A stretch of DNA of 64,000 nucleotides from Luzula sylvatica (lineage: Eukaryota > Streptophyta > Magnoliopsida > Poales > Juncaceae). The notes under the pieces are model-generated. The model was not told where the DNA came from and ran no database searches. It saw only the letters and a list, made by a program, of their open reading frames with translations. Positions within the stretch are counted from its first letter, which is position 1; each line of letters starts with the position of its first letter. The stretch lies in the NCBI GenBank assembly GCA_946800325.1, contig CAMPEJ010000011.1, forward strand, positions 186,001 to 250,000, written 5' to 3'. This document shows positions 14,701 through 30,560 of this stretch, piece by piece. Both the position numbers and the translations under genes were made by a program.

Positions 14701-16859
14701 GTTCAAATAACGTATTTTGAGATCATTTGAATCGTATCTTTTACTACATAACATTTCACCAAAATTTACAAACACTAAGAAAGTTTGTTTTTCGATTCAA
14801 AACAATTTGTCTATGCTTTGGGGAGTTCAAATAACATATTTTTAGATCATTCGAATCGTATCTTTTACCACATAACATTTCACCAAAATTTACAAACACT
14901 AAGAAAGTTTGTTTTTCGATTCAAAACAATCTGTTTATGCTTTGGGGAGTTCAAATAACGTATTTTGAGATCATTTGAATCGTATCTTTTACTACATCAC
15001 ATTTCACCAAACTTTACAAACACTAAGAAAGTTTGTTTTTCGATTCAAAACAATCTGTTTATGCTTTGGGGAGTTCAAATAACGTATTTTGAGATCATTT
15101 GAATCGTATCTTTTACCACATAACATTTCACCAAAATTTACAAACACTAAGAAAGTTTAATTTTCGATTCAAAACAATCTGTTTATGCTTTGGGGAGTTC
15201 AAATAACGTATTTTGAGATTATTTGAATCGTATCTTTTACTACATAACATTTCACCAAAATTTACAAACACTAAGAAAGTTTGTTTTTCGATTCAAAACA
15301 ATTTGTTTATCCTTTGGGGAGTCCAAATAACATATTTGTAGATCATTCGAATCGTATCTTTTACCACATAACATTTCACCAAAATTTACAAACACTGAGA
15401 AAGTTTGATTTTCGATTCAAAACAATCTGTTTATGCTTTGGGGAGTTCAAATAACATATTTTGAGATCATTTGAATCGTATCTTTTACTACATAACATTT
15501 CACCAAAATTTACAAACACTAAGAAAGTTTGATTTTCGATTCAAAACAATATGTTTATGCTTTGGGGAGTTCAAATAACGTATTTTGAGATCATTGGAAT
15601 CGTATCTTTTACTACATAACATTTCACCAAAATTTACAAACACTAAGAAATTTTGTTTTTTGATTCAAAACAATCTGTTTATGCTTTGGGGAGTTCAAAT
15701 AACTTATTTTGAGATCATTTGAATCGTATCTTTTACCACATAACATTTCACCAAACTTTACAAACAGTAAGAAAGTTTGTTTTTCGATTCAAAACAATCT
15801 GTTTATGCTTTGGGGAGTTCAAATAACGTATTTTGAGATCATTTGAATCGTATCTTTTACCACATAACATTTCACCAAAATTTACAAACACTAAGAAAGT
15901 TTAATTTTCGATTCAAAACAATCTGTTTATGCTTTGGGGAGTTCAAATAACGTATTTTGAGATCATTTGAATCGTATCTTTTACTACATAACATTTCACC
16001 AAAATTTACAAACACTAAGAAAGTTTGTTTTTCGATTCAAAACAATCTGTTTATGCTTTGGGGAGTTCAAATAACGTATTTTGAGATCATTTGAATCGTA
16101 TCTTTTACCACATAACATTTCACCAAAATTTACAAACACTAAGAAAGTTTGATTTTCGATTCAAAACAATCTGTTTATGCTTTGGGGAGTTCAAATAACG
16201 TATTTTGAGATCATTTGAATCGTATCTTTTACTACATAACATTTCACCAAAATTTACAAACACTAAGAAAGTTTGTTTTTCGATTCAAAACAATTTGTTT
16301 ATGCTTTGGGGAGTTCAAATAACGTATTTTGAGATCATTTGAATCGTATCTTTTACCACATAACATTTCACCAAAATTTACAAACACTAAGAAAGTTTGT
16401 TTTTCGATTCAAAACAATTTGGTTATGCTTTGGGGAGTTCAAATAACATATTTTTAGATCATTCGAATCGTATCTTTTACCACATAACATTTCACCAAAA
16501 TTTACAAACACTAAGAAAGTTTGTTTTTCGATTCAAAACAATATGTTTATGCTTTGGAGAGTTCAAATAACGTATTTTGAGATCATTTGAATCGTATCTT
16601 TTACCACATAACATTTCACCAAAATTTACAAACACTAAGAAAGTTTGTTTTTCGATTCAAAACAATCTGTTTAAGCTTTGGGGAGTTCAAATAACGTATT
16701 TTGAGATCATTTGAATCGTATCTTTTACCACATAACATTTCACCAAAATTTACAAACACTAAGAAAGTTTGTTTTTCGATTCAAAATAATCTGTTTATGC
16801 TTTGGGGAGTTCAAATAACGTATTTTGAGATCATTTGAATCGTATCTTTTACCACATAA

Positions 16860-19800
16860 CATTTCACCAAAATTTACAAACACTAAGAAAGTTTGATTTT
16901 CGATTCAAAACAATATGTTTATGCTTTGGGGAGTTGAAATAACGTATTTTGAGATCATTTGAATCGTATCTTTTACTACATAACATTTCACCAAAATTTA
17001 CAAACATTAAGAAAGTTTGTTTTTCGATTCAAAACAATTTGTCTATGCTTTGGGGAGTTCAAATAACATATTTTTAGATCATTCGAATCGTATCTTTTAC
17101 CACATAACATTTCACCAAAATTTACAAACACTAAGAAAGTTTGTTTTTCGATTCAAAACAATCTGTTTATGCTTTGGGGAGTTCAAATAACATATTTTTA
17201 GATCATTAGAATCGTATCTTTTACCACATAACATTTCACCAAAATTTACAAACACTAAGAAAGTTTGTTTTTCGATTCAAAACAATCTGTTTTTTGCTTT
17301 GGGGAGTTCAAATAACGTATTTTGAGATCATTTGAATCGTATCTTTTACTACATCACATTTCACCAAACTTTACAAACACTAAGAAAGTTTGTTTTTCGA
17401 TTCAAAACAATATGTTTATGCTTTGGGGAGTTCAAATAACGTATTTTGAGATCATTTGAATCGTATCTTTTACCACATAACATTTCACCAAAATTTACAA
17501 ACACTAAGAAAGTTTGTTTTTCGATTCAAAACAATTTGTTTATCCTTTGGGGAGTCCAAATAACATATTTGTAGATCATTCGAATCGTATCTTTTACCAC
17601 ATAACATTTCACCAAAATTTACAAACACTGAGAAAGTTTGATTTTCGATTCAAAACAATCTGTTTATGCTTTGGGGAGTTCAAATAACGTATTTTGAGAT
17701 TATTTGAATCGTATCTTTTACTACATAACATTTCACCAAAATTTACAAACACTAAGAAAGTTTGTTTTTCGATTCAAAACAATTTGTTTATCCTTTGGGG
17801 AGTCCAAATAACATATTTGTAGATCATTCGAATAGTATCTTTTACCACATAACATTTCACCAAAATTTACAAACACTGAGAAAGTTTGATTTTCGATTCA
17901 AAACAATCTGTTTATGCTTTGGGGAGTTCAAATAACATATTTTGAGATCATTTCAATCGTATCTTTTACTACATAACATTTCACCAAAATTTACAAACAC
18001 TAAGAAAGTTTGATTTTCGATTCAAAACAATATGTTTATGCTTTGGGGAGTTCAAATAACGTATTTTGAGATCATTGGAATCGTATCTTTTACTACATAA
18101 CATTTCACCAAAATTTACAAACACTAAGAAAGTTTGTTTTTCGATTCAAAACAATCTGTTTATGCTTTGGGGAGTTCAAATAACTTATTTTGAGATCATT
18201 TGAATCGTATCTTTTACCACATAACATTTCACCAAACTTTACAAACACTAAGAAAGTTTGTTTTTCGATTCAAAACAATCTGTTTATGCTTTGGGGAGTT
18301 CAAATAACGTATTTTGAGATCATTTGAATCGTATCTTTTACCACATAACATTTCACCAAAATTTACAAACACTAAGAAAGTTTAATTTTCGATTCAAAAC
18401 AATCTGTTTATGCTTTGGGGAGTTCAAATAACGTATTTTGAGATCATTTGAATCGTATCTTTTACTACATAACATTTCACCAAAATTTACAAACACTAAG
18501 AAAGTTTGTTTTTCGATTCAAAACAATCTGTTTATGCTTTGGGGAGTTCAAATAACGTATTTTGAGATCATTTGAATCGTATCTTTTACCACATAACATT
18601 TCACCAAAATTTACAAACACTGAGAAAGTTTGATTTTCGATTCAAAACAATCTGTTTATGCTTTGGGGAGTTCAAATAACCTATTTTGAGATCATTTGAA
18701 TCGTATCTTTTACTACATAACATTTCACCAAAATTTACAAACACTAAGAAAGTTTGTTTTTCGATTCAAAACAATTTGTTTATGCTTTGGGGAGTTCAAA
18801 TAACGTATTTTGAGATCATTTGAATCGTATCTTTTACCACATAACATTTCACCAAAATTTACAAACACTAAGAAAGTTTGTTTTTCGATTCAAAACAATT
18901 TGGTTATGCTTTGGGGAGTTCAAATAACATATTTTTAGATCATTCAAATCGTATCTTTTACCACATAACATTTCACCAAAATTTACAAACACTAAGAAAG
19001 TTTGTTTTTCGATTCAAAACAATATGTTTATGCTTTGGGGAGTTCAAATAACGTATTTTGAGATCATTTGAATCGTATCTTTTACCGCATAACATTTCAC
19101 CAAAATTTACAAACACTAAGAAAGTTTGTTTTTCGATTCAAAACAATCTGTTTAAGCTTTGGGGAGTTCAAATAACGTATTTTGAGATCATTTGAATCGT
19201 ATCTTTTACCACATAACATTTCACCAAAATTTACAAACACTAAGAAAGTTTGTTTTTCGATTCAAAATAATCTGTTTATGCTTTGGGGAGTTCAAATAAC
19301 GTATTTTGAGATCATTTGAATCGTATCTTTTACCACATAACATTTCACCAAAATTTACAAACACTAAGAAAGTTTGTTTTTCGATTCAAAACAATCTGTT
19401 TATCCTTTGGGGAGTTCAAATAACGTATTTTGAGATCATTTGAATCATATCTTTTACCACATAACATTTCACCAAAATTTACAAACACTAAGAAAGTTTG
19501 ATTTTCGATTCAAAACAATCTGTTTATGATTTGGGGAGTTCAAATAACGTATTTTGAGATCATTTGAATCGTATCTTTTACTACATAACATTTCACCAAA
19601 ATTTACAAACACTAAGAAAGTTTGTTTTTCGATTCAAAACAATTTGTCTATGCTTTGGGGAGTTCAAATAACATATTTTTAGATCATTCGAATCGTATCT
19701 TTTACCACATAACATTTCACCAAAATTTACAAACACTAAGAAATTTGTTTTTCGATTCAAAACAATCTGTTTATGCATTGGGGAGTTCAAATAACGTATT

Positions 19801-22800
19801 TTGAGATCATTTGAATCGTATCTTTTACTACATCACATTGCACCAAAATTTACAAACACTAAGAAAGTTTGTTTTTCGATTCAAAACAATCTGTTTATGC
19901 TTTGGGGAGTTCAAATAACGTATTTTGAGATCATTTGAATCGTATTTTTTACCACATAACATTTCACCAAAATTTACAAACACTAAGAAAGTTTGTTTTT
20001 CGATTCAAAACAATCTGTTTATGCTTTAGGGAGTTCAAATAACGTATTTTGAGATCATTTGAATCGTATCTTTTACCACATAACATTTCTCCAAAATTTA
20101 CAAACACTAAGAAAGTTTGTTTTTCGATTCAAAACAATCTGTTTATGCTTTGGGGAGTTCAAATAACGTATTTTGAGATCATTTGAATCGTATCTTTTAC
20201 CACATAACATTTTACCAAAATTTACAAACACTAAGAAAGTTTGTTTTTCGATTCAAAACAATTTGTTTATGCTTTGTGGAGTTTAAATAACGTATTTTGA
20301 GATCATTTGAATCGTATCTTTTACCACATAACATTTCACCAAAATTTACAAACCCTAAGAAAGTTTGTTTTTCGATTCAAAACAATCTGTTTATGCTTTG
20401 GGGAGTTCAAATAACGTATTTTGAGATCATTTCAATCGTATCTTTTACCACATAACATTTTACCAAAATTTACAAACACTAAGAAAATTTGTTTTTCGAT
20501 TCAAAACAATCTGTTTATGCTTTGGGGAGTTCAAATAACGTATTTTGAGATCATTTGAATCGTATCTTTTACCACATAACATTTCACCAAAATTTACAAA
20601 CACTAAGAAACTTTGTTTTTCGATTCAAAACAATCTGTTTATGCTTTGGGGAGTTCAAATAACGTATTTTGAGATCATTTCAATCGTATCTTTTACCACA
20701 TAACATTTTACCAAAATTTACAAACACTAAGAAAGTTTGTTTTTCGATTCAAAACAATCTGTTTATGCTTTGGGGAGTTCAAATAACGTATTTTGAGATC
20801 ATTTGAATCATATCTTTTACCACATAACATTTCACCAAAATTTACAAACACTAAGAAAGTTTGATTTTCGATTCAAAACAATCTGTTTATGCTTTGGGGA
20901 GTTCAAATAACGTATTTTGAGATCATTTCAATCGTATCTTTTACCACATAACATTTTACCAAAATTTACAAACACTAAGAAAGTTTGTTTTTCGATTCAA
21001 AACAATCTGTTTATGCTTTGGGGAGTTCAAATAGCGTATTTTGAGATCATTTGAATCGTATCTTTTACCACATAACATTTCACCAAAATTTACAAACACT
21101 AAGAAAGTTTGATTTTCGATTCAAAACAATATGGTTATGCTTTGGGGAGTTGAAATAACGTATTTTGAGATCATTTGAATCGTATCTTTTACTACATAAC
21201 ATTTCACCAAAATTTACAAACATTAAGAAAGTTTGTTTTTCGATTCAAAACAATTTGTCTATGCTTTGGGGAGTTCAAATAACATATTTTTAGATCATTC
21301 GAATCGTATCTTTTACCACATAACATTTCACCAAAATTTACAAACACTAAGAAAGTTTGTTTTTCGATTCAAAACAATCTGTTTATGCTTTGGGGAGTTC
21401 AAATAACATATTTTTAGATCATTCGAATCGTATCTTTTACCACATAACATTTCACCAAAATTTACAAACACTAAGAAAGTTTGTTTTTCGATTCAAAACA
21501 ATCTGTTTTTTGCTTTGGGGAGTTCAAATAACGTATTTTGAGATCATTTGAATCGTATCTTTTACTACATCACATTTCACCAAACTTTACAAACACTAAG
21601 AAAGTTTGTTTTTCGATTCAAAACAATCTGTTTATGCTTTGGGGAGTTCAAATAACGTATTTTGAGATCATTTGAATCGTATCTTTTACCACATAACATT
21701 TCACCAAAATTTACAAACACTAAGAAAGTTTGTTTTTCGATTCAAAACAATTTGTTTATCCTTTGGGGAGTCCAAATAACATATTTGTAGATCATTCGAA
21801 TCGTATCTTTTACCACATAACATTTCACCAAAATTTACAAACACTGAGAAAGTTTGATTTTCGATTGAAAACAATCTGTTTATGCTTTGGGGAGTTCAAA
21901 TAACGTATTTTGAGATCATTTGAATCGTATCTTTTACTACATAACATTTCACCAAAATTTACAAACACTAAGAAAGTTTGTTTTTCGATTCAAAACAATT
22001 TGTTTATGCTTTGGGGAGTTCAAATAACGTATTTTGAGATCATTTGAATCGTATCTTTTACCACATAACATTTCACCAAAATTTACAAACACTAAGAAAG
22101 TTTGTTTTTCGATTCAAAACAATTTGGTTATGCTTTGGGGAGTTCAAATAACATATTTTTAGATCATTCAAATCGTATCTTTTACCACATAACATTTCAC
22201 CAAAATTTACAAACACTAAGAAAGTTTGTTTTTCGATTCAAAACAATATGTTTATGCTTTGGGGAGTTCAAATAACGTATTTTGAGATCATTTGAATCGT
22301 ATCTTTTACCACATAACATTTCACCAAAATTTACAAACACTAAGAAAGTTTGATTTTCGATTCAAAACAATATGTTTATGCTTTGGGGAGTTGAAATAAC
22401 GTATTTTGAGATCATTTGAATCGTATCTTTTACTACATAACATTTCACCAAAATTTACAAACATTAAGAAAGTTTGTTTTTCGATTCAAAACAATTTGTC
22501 TATGCTTTGGGGAGTTCAAATAACATATTTTTAGATCATTCGAATCGTATCTTTTACCACATAACATTTCACCAAAATTTACAAACACTAAGAAAGTTTG
22601 TTTTTCGATTCAAAACAATCTGTTTATGCTTTGGGGAGTTCAAATAACATATTTTTAGATCATTAGAATCGTATCTTTTACCACATAACATTTCACCAAA
22701 ATTTACAAACACTAAGAAAGTTTGTTTTTCGATTCAAAACAATCTGTTTTTTGCTTTGGGGAGTTCAAATAACGTATTTTGAGATCATTTGAATCGTATC

Positions 22801-25800
22801 TTTTACTACATCACATTTCACCAAACTTTACAAACACTAAGAAAGTTTGTTTTTCGATTCAAAACAATATGTTTATGCTTTGGGGAGTTCAAATAACGTA
22901 TTTTGAGATCATTTGAATCGTATCTTTTACCACATAACATTTCACCAAAATTTACAAACACTAAGAAAGTTTGTTTTTCGATTCAAAACAATTTGTTTAT
23001 CCTTTGGGGAGTCCAAATAACATATTTGTAGATCATTCGAATCGTATCTTTTACCACATAACATTTCACCAAAATTTACAAACACTGAGAAAGTTTGATT
23101 TTCGATTCAAAACAATCTGTTTATGCTTTGGGGAGTTCAAATAACGTATTTTGAGATTATTTGAATCGTATCTTTTACTACATAACATTTCACCAAAATT
23201 TACAAACACTAAGAAAGTTTGTTTTTCGATTCAAAACAATTTGTTTATCCTTTGGGGAGTCCAAATAACATATTTGTAGATCATTCGAATAGTATCTTTT
23301 ACCACATAACATTTCACCAAAATTTACAAACACTGAGAAAGTTTGATTTTCGATTCAAAACAATCTGTTTATGCTTTGGGGAGTTCAAATAACATATTTT
23401 GAGATCATTTCAATCGTATCTTTTACTACATAACATTTCACCAAAATTTACAAACACTAAGAAAGTTTGATTTTCGATTCAAAACAATATGTTTATGCTT
23501 TGGGGAGTTCAAATAACGTATTTTGAGATCATTGGAATCGTATCTTTTACTACATAACATTTCACCAAAATTTACAAACACTAAGAAAGTTTGTTTTTCG
23601 ATTCAAAACAATCTGTTTATGCTTTGGGGAGTTCAAATAACTTATTTTGAGATCATTTGAATCGTATCTTTTACCACATATCATTTCACCAAACTTTACA
23701 AACACTAAGAAAGTTTGTTTTTCGATTCAAAACAATCTGTTTATGCTTTGGGGAGTTCAAATAACGTATTTTGAGATCATTTGAATCGTATCTTTTACCA
23801 CATAACATTTCACCAAAATTTACAAACACTAAGAAAGTTTAATTTTCGATTCAAAACAATCTGTTTATGCTTTGGGGAGTTCAAATAACGTATTTTGAGA
23901 TCATTTGAATCGTATCTTTTACTACATAACATTTCACCAAAATTTACAAACACTAAGAAAGTTTGTTTTTCGATTCAAAACAATCTGTTTATGCTTTGGG
24001 GAGTTCAAATAACGTATTTTGAGATCATTTGAATCGTATCTTTTACCACATAACATTTCACCAAAATTTACAAACACTGAGAAAGTTTGATTTTCGATTC
24101 AAAACAATCTGTTTATGCTTTGGGGAGTTCAAATAACCTATTTTGAGATCATTTGAATCGTATCTTTTACTACATAACATTTCACCAAAATTTACAAACA
24201 CTAAGAAAGTTTGTTTTTCGATTCAAAACAATTTGTTTATGCTTTGGGGAGTTCAAATAACGTATTTTGAGATCATTTGAATCGTATCTTTTACCACATA
24301 ACATTTCACCAAAATTTACAAACACTAAGAAAGTTTGTTTTTCGATTCAAAACAATTTGGTTATGCTTTGGGGAGTTCAAATAACATATTTTTAGATCAT
24401 TCAAATCGTATCTTTTACCACATAACATTTCACCAAAATTTACAAACACTAAGAAAGTTTGTTTTTCGATTCAAAACAATATGTTTATGCTTTGGGGAGT
24501 TCAAATAACGTATTTTGAGATCATTTGAATCGTATCTTTTACCGCATAACATTTCACCAAAATTTACAAACACTAAGAAAGTTTGTTTTTCGATTCAAAA
24601 CAATCTGTTTAAGCTTTGGGGAGTTCAAATAACGTATTTTGAGATCATTTGAATCGTATCTTTTACCACATAACATTTCACCAAAATTTACAAACACTAA
24701 GAAAGTTTGTTTTTCGATTCAAAATAATCTGTTTATGCTTTGGGGAGTTCAAATAACGTATTTTGAGATCATTTGAATCGTATCTTTTACCACATAACAT
24801 TTCACCAAAATTTACAAACACTAAGAAAGTTTGTTTTTCGATTCAAAACAATCTGTTTATCCTTTGGGGAGTTCAAATAACGTATTTTGAGATCATTTGA
24901 ATCATATCTTTTACCACATAACATTTCACCAAAATTTACAAACACTAAGAAAGTTTGATTTTCGATTCAAAACAATCTGTTTATGATTTGGGGAGTTCAA
25001 ATAACGTATTTTGAGATCATTTGAATCGTATCTTTTACTACATAACATTTCACCAAAATTTACAAACACTAAGAAAGTTTGTTTTTCGATTCAAAACAAT
25101 TTGTCTATGCTTTGGGGAGTTCAAATAACATATTTTTAGATCATTCGAATCGTATCTTTTACCACATAACATTTCACCAAAATTTACAAACACTAAGAAA
25201 TTTGTTTTTCGATTCAAAACAATCTGTTTATGCATTGGGGAGTTCAAATAACGTATTTTGAGATCATTTGAATCGTATCTTTTACTACATCACATTGCAC
25301 CAAAATTTACAAACACTAAGAAAGTTTGTTTTTCGATTCAAAACAATCTGTTTATGCTTTGGGGAGTTCAAATAACGTATTTTGAGATCATTTGAATCGT
25401 ATTTTTTACCACATAACATTTCACCAAAATTTACAAACACTAAGAAAGTTTGTTTTTCGATTCAAAACAATCTGTTTATGCTTTAGGGAGTTCAAATAAC
25501 GTATTTTGAGATCATTTGAATCGTATCTTTTACCACATAACATTTCTCCAAAATTTACAAACACTAAGAAAGTTTGTTTTTCGATTCAAAACAATCTGTT
25601 TATGCTTTGGGGAGTTCAAATAACGTATTTTGAGATCATTTGAATCGTATCTTTTACCACATAACATTTTACCAAAATTTACAAACACTAAGAAAGTTTG
25701 TTTTTCGATTCAAAACAATTTGTTTATGCTTTGTGGAGTTTAAATAACGTATTTTGAGATCATTTGAATCGTATCTTTTACCACATAACATTTCACCAAA

Positions 25801-27773
25801 ATTTACAAACCCTAAGAAAGTTTGTTTTTCGATTCAAAACAATCTGTTTATGCTTTGGGGAGTTCAAATAACGTATTTTGAGATCATTTCAATCGTATCT
25901 TTTACCACATAACATTTTACCAAAATTTACAAACACTAAGAAAATTTGTTTTTCGATTCAAAACAATCTGTTTATGCTTTGGGGAGTTCAAATAACGTAT
26001 TTTGAGATCATTTGAATCGTATCTTTTACCACATAACATTTCACCAAAATTTACAAACACTAAGAAACTTTGTTTTTCGATTCAAAACAATCTGTTTATG
26101 CTTTGGGGAGTTCAAATAACGTATTTTGAGATCATTTCAATCGTATCTTTTACCACATAACATTTTACCAAAATTTACAAACACTAAGAAAGTTTGTTTT
26201 TCGATTCAAAACAATCTGTTTATGCTTTGGGGAGTTCAAATAACGTATTTTGAGATCATTTGAATCATATCTTTTACCACATAACATTTCACCAAAATTT
26301 ACAAACACTAAGAAAGTTTGATGTTCGATTCAAAACAATCTGTTTATGCTTTGGGGAGTTCAAATAACGTATTTTGAGATCATTTCAATCGTATCTTTTA
26401 CCACATAACATTTTACCAAAATTTACAAACACTAAGAAAGTTTGTTTTTCGATTCAAAACAATCTGTTTATGCTTTGGGGAGTTCAAATAGCGTATTTTG
26501 AGATCATTTGAATCGTATCTTTTACCACATAACATTTCACCAAAATTTACAAACACTAAGAAAGTTTGATTTTCGATTCAAAACAATATGGTTATGCTTT
26601 GGGGAGTTGAAATAACGTATTTTGAGATCATTTGAATCGTATCTTTTACTACATAACATTTCACCAAAATTTACAAACATTAAGAAAGTTTGTTTTTCGA
26701 TTCAAAACAATTTGTCTATGCTTTGGGGAGTTCAAATAACATATTTTTAGATCATTCGAATCGTATCTTTTACCACATAACATTTCACCAAAATTTACAA
26801 ACACTAAGAAAGTTTGTTTTTCGATTCAAAACAATCTGTTTATGCTTTGGGGAGTTCAAATAACATATTTTTAGATCATTCGAATCGTATCTTTTACCAC
26901 ATAACATTTCACCAAAATTTACAAACACTAAGAAAGTTTGTTTTTCGATTCAAAACAATCTGTTTTTTGCTTTGGGGAGTTCAAATAACGTATTTTGAGA
27001 TCATTTGAATCGTATCTTTTACTACATCACATTTCACCAAACTTTACAAACACTAAGAAAGTTTGTTTTTCGATTCAAAACAATCTGTTTATGCTTTGGG
27101 GAGTTCAAATAACGTATTTTGAGATCATTTGAATCGTATCTTTTACCACATAACATTTCACCAAAATTTACAAACACTAAGAAAGTTTGTTTTTCGATTC
27201 AAAACAATTTGTTTATCCTTTGGGGAGTCCAAATAACATATTTGTAGATCATTCGAATCGTATCTTTTACCACATAACATTTCACCAAAATTTACAAACA
27301 CTGAGAAAGTTTGATTTTCGATTCAAAACAATCTGTTTATGCTTTGGGGAGTTCAAATAACGTATTTTGAGATCATTTGAATCGTATCTTTTACTACATA
27401 ACATTTCACCAAAATTTACAAACACTAAGAAAGTTTGTTTTTCGATTCAAAACAATTTGTTTATGCTTTGGGGAGTTCAAATAACGTATTTTGAGATCAT
27501 TTGAATCGTATCTTTTACCACATAACATTTCACCAAAATTTACAAACACTAAGAAAGTTTGTTTTTCGATTCAAAACAATTTGGTTATGCTTTGGGGAGT
27601 TCAAATAACATATTTTTAGATCATTCAAATCGTATCTTTTACCACATAACATTTCACCAAAATTTACAAACACTAAGAAAGTTTGTTTTTCGATTCAAAA
27701 CAATATGTTTATGCTTTGGGGAGTTCAAATAACGTATTTTGAGATCATTTGAATCGTATCTTTTACCGCATAA
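16860..27773 (+). repeat. Forty-four-monomer (5457-bp) tandem duplication
   Basis: 16860-22316 and 22317-27773 match at offset 5457 (44 x 124 + 1, the extra base coming from net single-base indels). Shared rare marks include CATTAGAATC (17204/22661), GAATAGTATC (17831/23288), AACCTATTTTG (18680/24137), a TTTATGATTTGG unit, a 123-bp AAGAAATTTG unit, TTGCACC, AAACCCTAAG and TAGCGTATT. The few differences noticed are at 23685 (ATATCATTT), 26323 (GATGTTCG) and 21865 (CGATTGAAAAC). Boundaries are approximate to within one monomer. Confidence 0.88.
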
Positions 27774-30560
27774 CATTTCACCAAAATTTACAAACACTAA
27801 GAAAGTTTGTTTTTCGATTCAAAACAATCTGTTTAAGCTTTGGGGAGTTCAAATAACGTATTTTGAGATCATTTGAATCGTATCTTTTACCACATAACAT
27901 TTCACCAAAATTTACAAACACTAAGAAAGTTTGTTTTTCGATTCAAAATAATCTGTTTATGCTTTGGGGAGTTCAAATAACGTATTTTGAGATCATTTGA
28001 ATCGTATCTTTTACCACATAACATTTCACCAAAATTTACAAACACTAAGAAAGTTTGTTTTTCGATTGAAAACAATCTGTTTATCCTTTGGGGAGTTCAA
28101 ATAACGTATTTTGAGATCATTTGAATCATATCTTTTACCACATAACATTTCACCAAAATTTACAAACACTAAGAAAGTTTGATTTTCGATTCAAAACAAT
28201 CTGTTTATGCTTTGGGGAGTTCAAATAACGTATTTTGAGATCATTTGAATCGTATCTTTTACTACATAACATTTCACCAAAATTTACAAACACTAAGAAA
28301 GTTTGTTTTTCGATTCAAAACAATTTGTCTATGCTTTGGGGAGTTCAAATAACATATTTTTAGATCATTCGAATCGTATCTTTTACCACATAACATTTCA
28401 CCAAAATTTACAAACACTAAGAAATTTGTTTTTCGATTCAAAACAATCTGTTTATGCTTTGGGGAGTTCAAATAACGTATTTTGAGATCATTTGAATCGT
28501 ATCTTTTACTACATCACATTGCACCAAAATTTACAAACACTAAGAAAGTTTGTTTTTCGATTCAAAACAATCTGTTTATGCTTTGGGGAGTTCAAATAAC
28601 GTATTTTGAGATCATTTGAATCGTATTTTTTACCACATAACATTTCACCAAAATTTACAAACACTAAGAAAGTTTGTTTTTCGATTCAAAACAATCTGTT
28701 TATGCTTTAGGGAGTTCAAATAACGTATTTTGAGATCATTTGAATCGTATCTTTTACCACATAACATTTCTCCAAAATTTACAAACACTAAGAAAGTTTG
28801 TTTTTCGATTCAAAACAATCTGTTTATGCTTTGGGGAGTTCAAATAACGTATTTTGAGATCATTTGAATCGTATCTTTTACCACATAACATTTTACCAAA
28901 ATTTACAAACACTAAGAAAGTTTGTTTTTCGATTCAAAACAATTTGTTTATGCTTTGTGGAGTTTAAATAACGTATTTTGAGATCATTTGAATCGTATCT
29001 TTTACCACATAACATTTCACCAAAATTTACAAACCCTAAGAAAGTTTGTTTTTCGATTCAAAACAATCTGTTTATGCTTTGGGGAGTTCAAATAACGTAT
29101 TTTGAGATCATTTCAATCGTATCTTTTACCACATAACATTTTACCAAAATTTACAAACACTAAGAAAATTTGTTTTTCGATTCAAAACAATCTGTTTATG
29201 CTTTGGGGAGTTCAAATAACGTATTTTGAGATCATTTGAATCGTATCTTTTACCACATAACATTTCACCAAAATTTACAAACACTAAGAAACTTTGTTTT
29301 TCGATTCAAAACAATCTGTTTATGCTTTGGGGAGTTCAAATAACGTATTTTGAGATCATTTCAATCGTATCTTTTACCACATAACATTTTACCAAAATTT
29401 ACAAACACTAAGAAAGTTTGTTTTTCGATTCAAAACAATCTGTTTATGCTTTGGGGAGTTCAAATAACGTATTTTGAGATCATTTGAATCATATCTTTTA
29501 CCACATAACATTTCACCAAAATTTACAAACACTAAGAAAGTTTGATTTTCGATTCAAAACAATCTGTTTATGCTTTGGGGAGTTCAAATAACGTATTTTG
29601 AGATCATTTCAATCGTATCTTTTACCACATAACATTTTACCAAAATTTACAAACACTAAGAAAGTTTGTTTTTCGATTCAAAACAATCTGTTTATGCTTT
29701 GGGGAGTTCAAATAACGTATTTTGAGATCATTTGAATCGTATCTTTTACCACATAACATTTCACCAAAATTTACAAACACTAAGAAAGTTTGATTTTCGA
29801 TTCAAAACAATATGTTTATGCTTTGGGGAGTTGAAATAACGTATTTTGAGATCATTTGAATCGTATCTTTTACTACATAACATTTCACCAAAATTTACAA
29901 ACATTAAGAAAGTTTGTTTTTCGATTCAAAACAATTTGTCTATGCTTTGGGGAGTTCAAATAACATATTTTTAGATCATTCGAATCGTATCTTTTACCAC
30001 ATAACATTTCACCAAAATTTACAAACACTAAGAAAGTTTGTTTTTCGATTCAAAACAATCTGTTTATGCTTTGGGGAGTTCAAATAACATATTTTTAGAT
30101 CATTCGAATCGTATCTTTTACCACATAACATTTTACCAAAATTTACAAACACTAAGAAAGTTTGTTTTTCGATTCAAAACAATCTGTTTTTTGCTTTGGG
30201 GAGTTCAAATAACGTATTTTGAGATCATTTGAATCGTATCTTTTACTACATCACATTTCACCAAACTTTACAAACACTAAGAAAGTTTGTTTTTCGATTC
30301 AAAACAATCTGTTTATGCTTTGGGGAGTTCAAATAACGTATTTTGAGATCATTTGAATCGTATCTTTTACCACATAACATTTCACCAAAATTTACAAACA
30401 CTAAGAAAGTTTGTTTTTCGATTCAAAACAATTTGTTTATCCTTTGGGGAGTCCAAATAACATATTTGTAGATCATTCGAATCGTATCTTTTACCACATA
30501 ACATTTCACCAAAATTTACAAACACTGAGAAAGTTTGATTTTCGATTCAAAACAATCTGT
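24540..30560 (+). repeat. Twenty-six-monomer (3224-bp) repeat, third copy of part of the 5457-bp unit
   Basis: 24540-27340 recurs at 27764-30560 with offset 3224 (26 x 124). TTTTACCGCAT, TTTATCCTTTGG, the 123-bp unit, TTGCACC, AAACCCTAAG, GAGTTGAAAT and CTGTTTTTTGC are all shared. It has lost marks private to the first two copies (TTTATGATTT, TGCATTGGGG, TAGCGTATT). After about 30560 the order switches to that seen at 17.7 kb. Confidence 0.83.
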
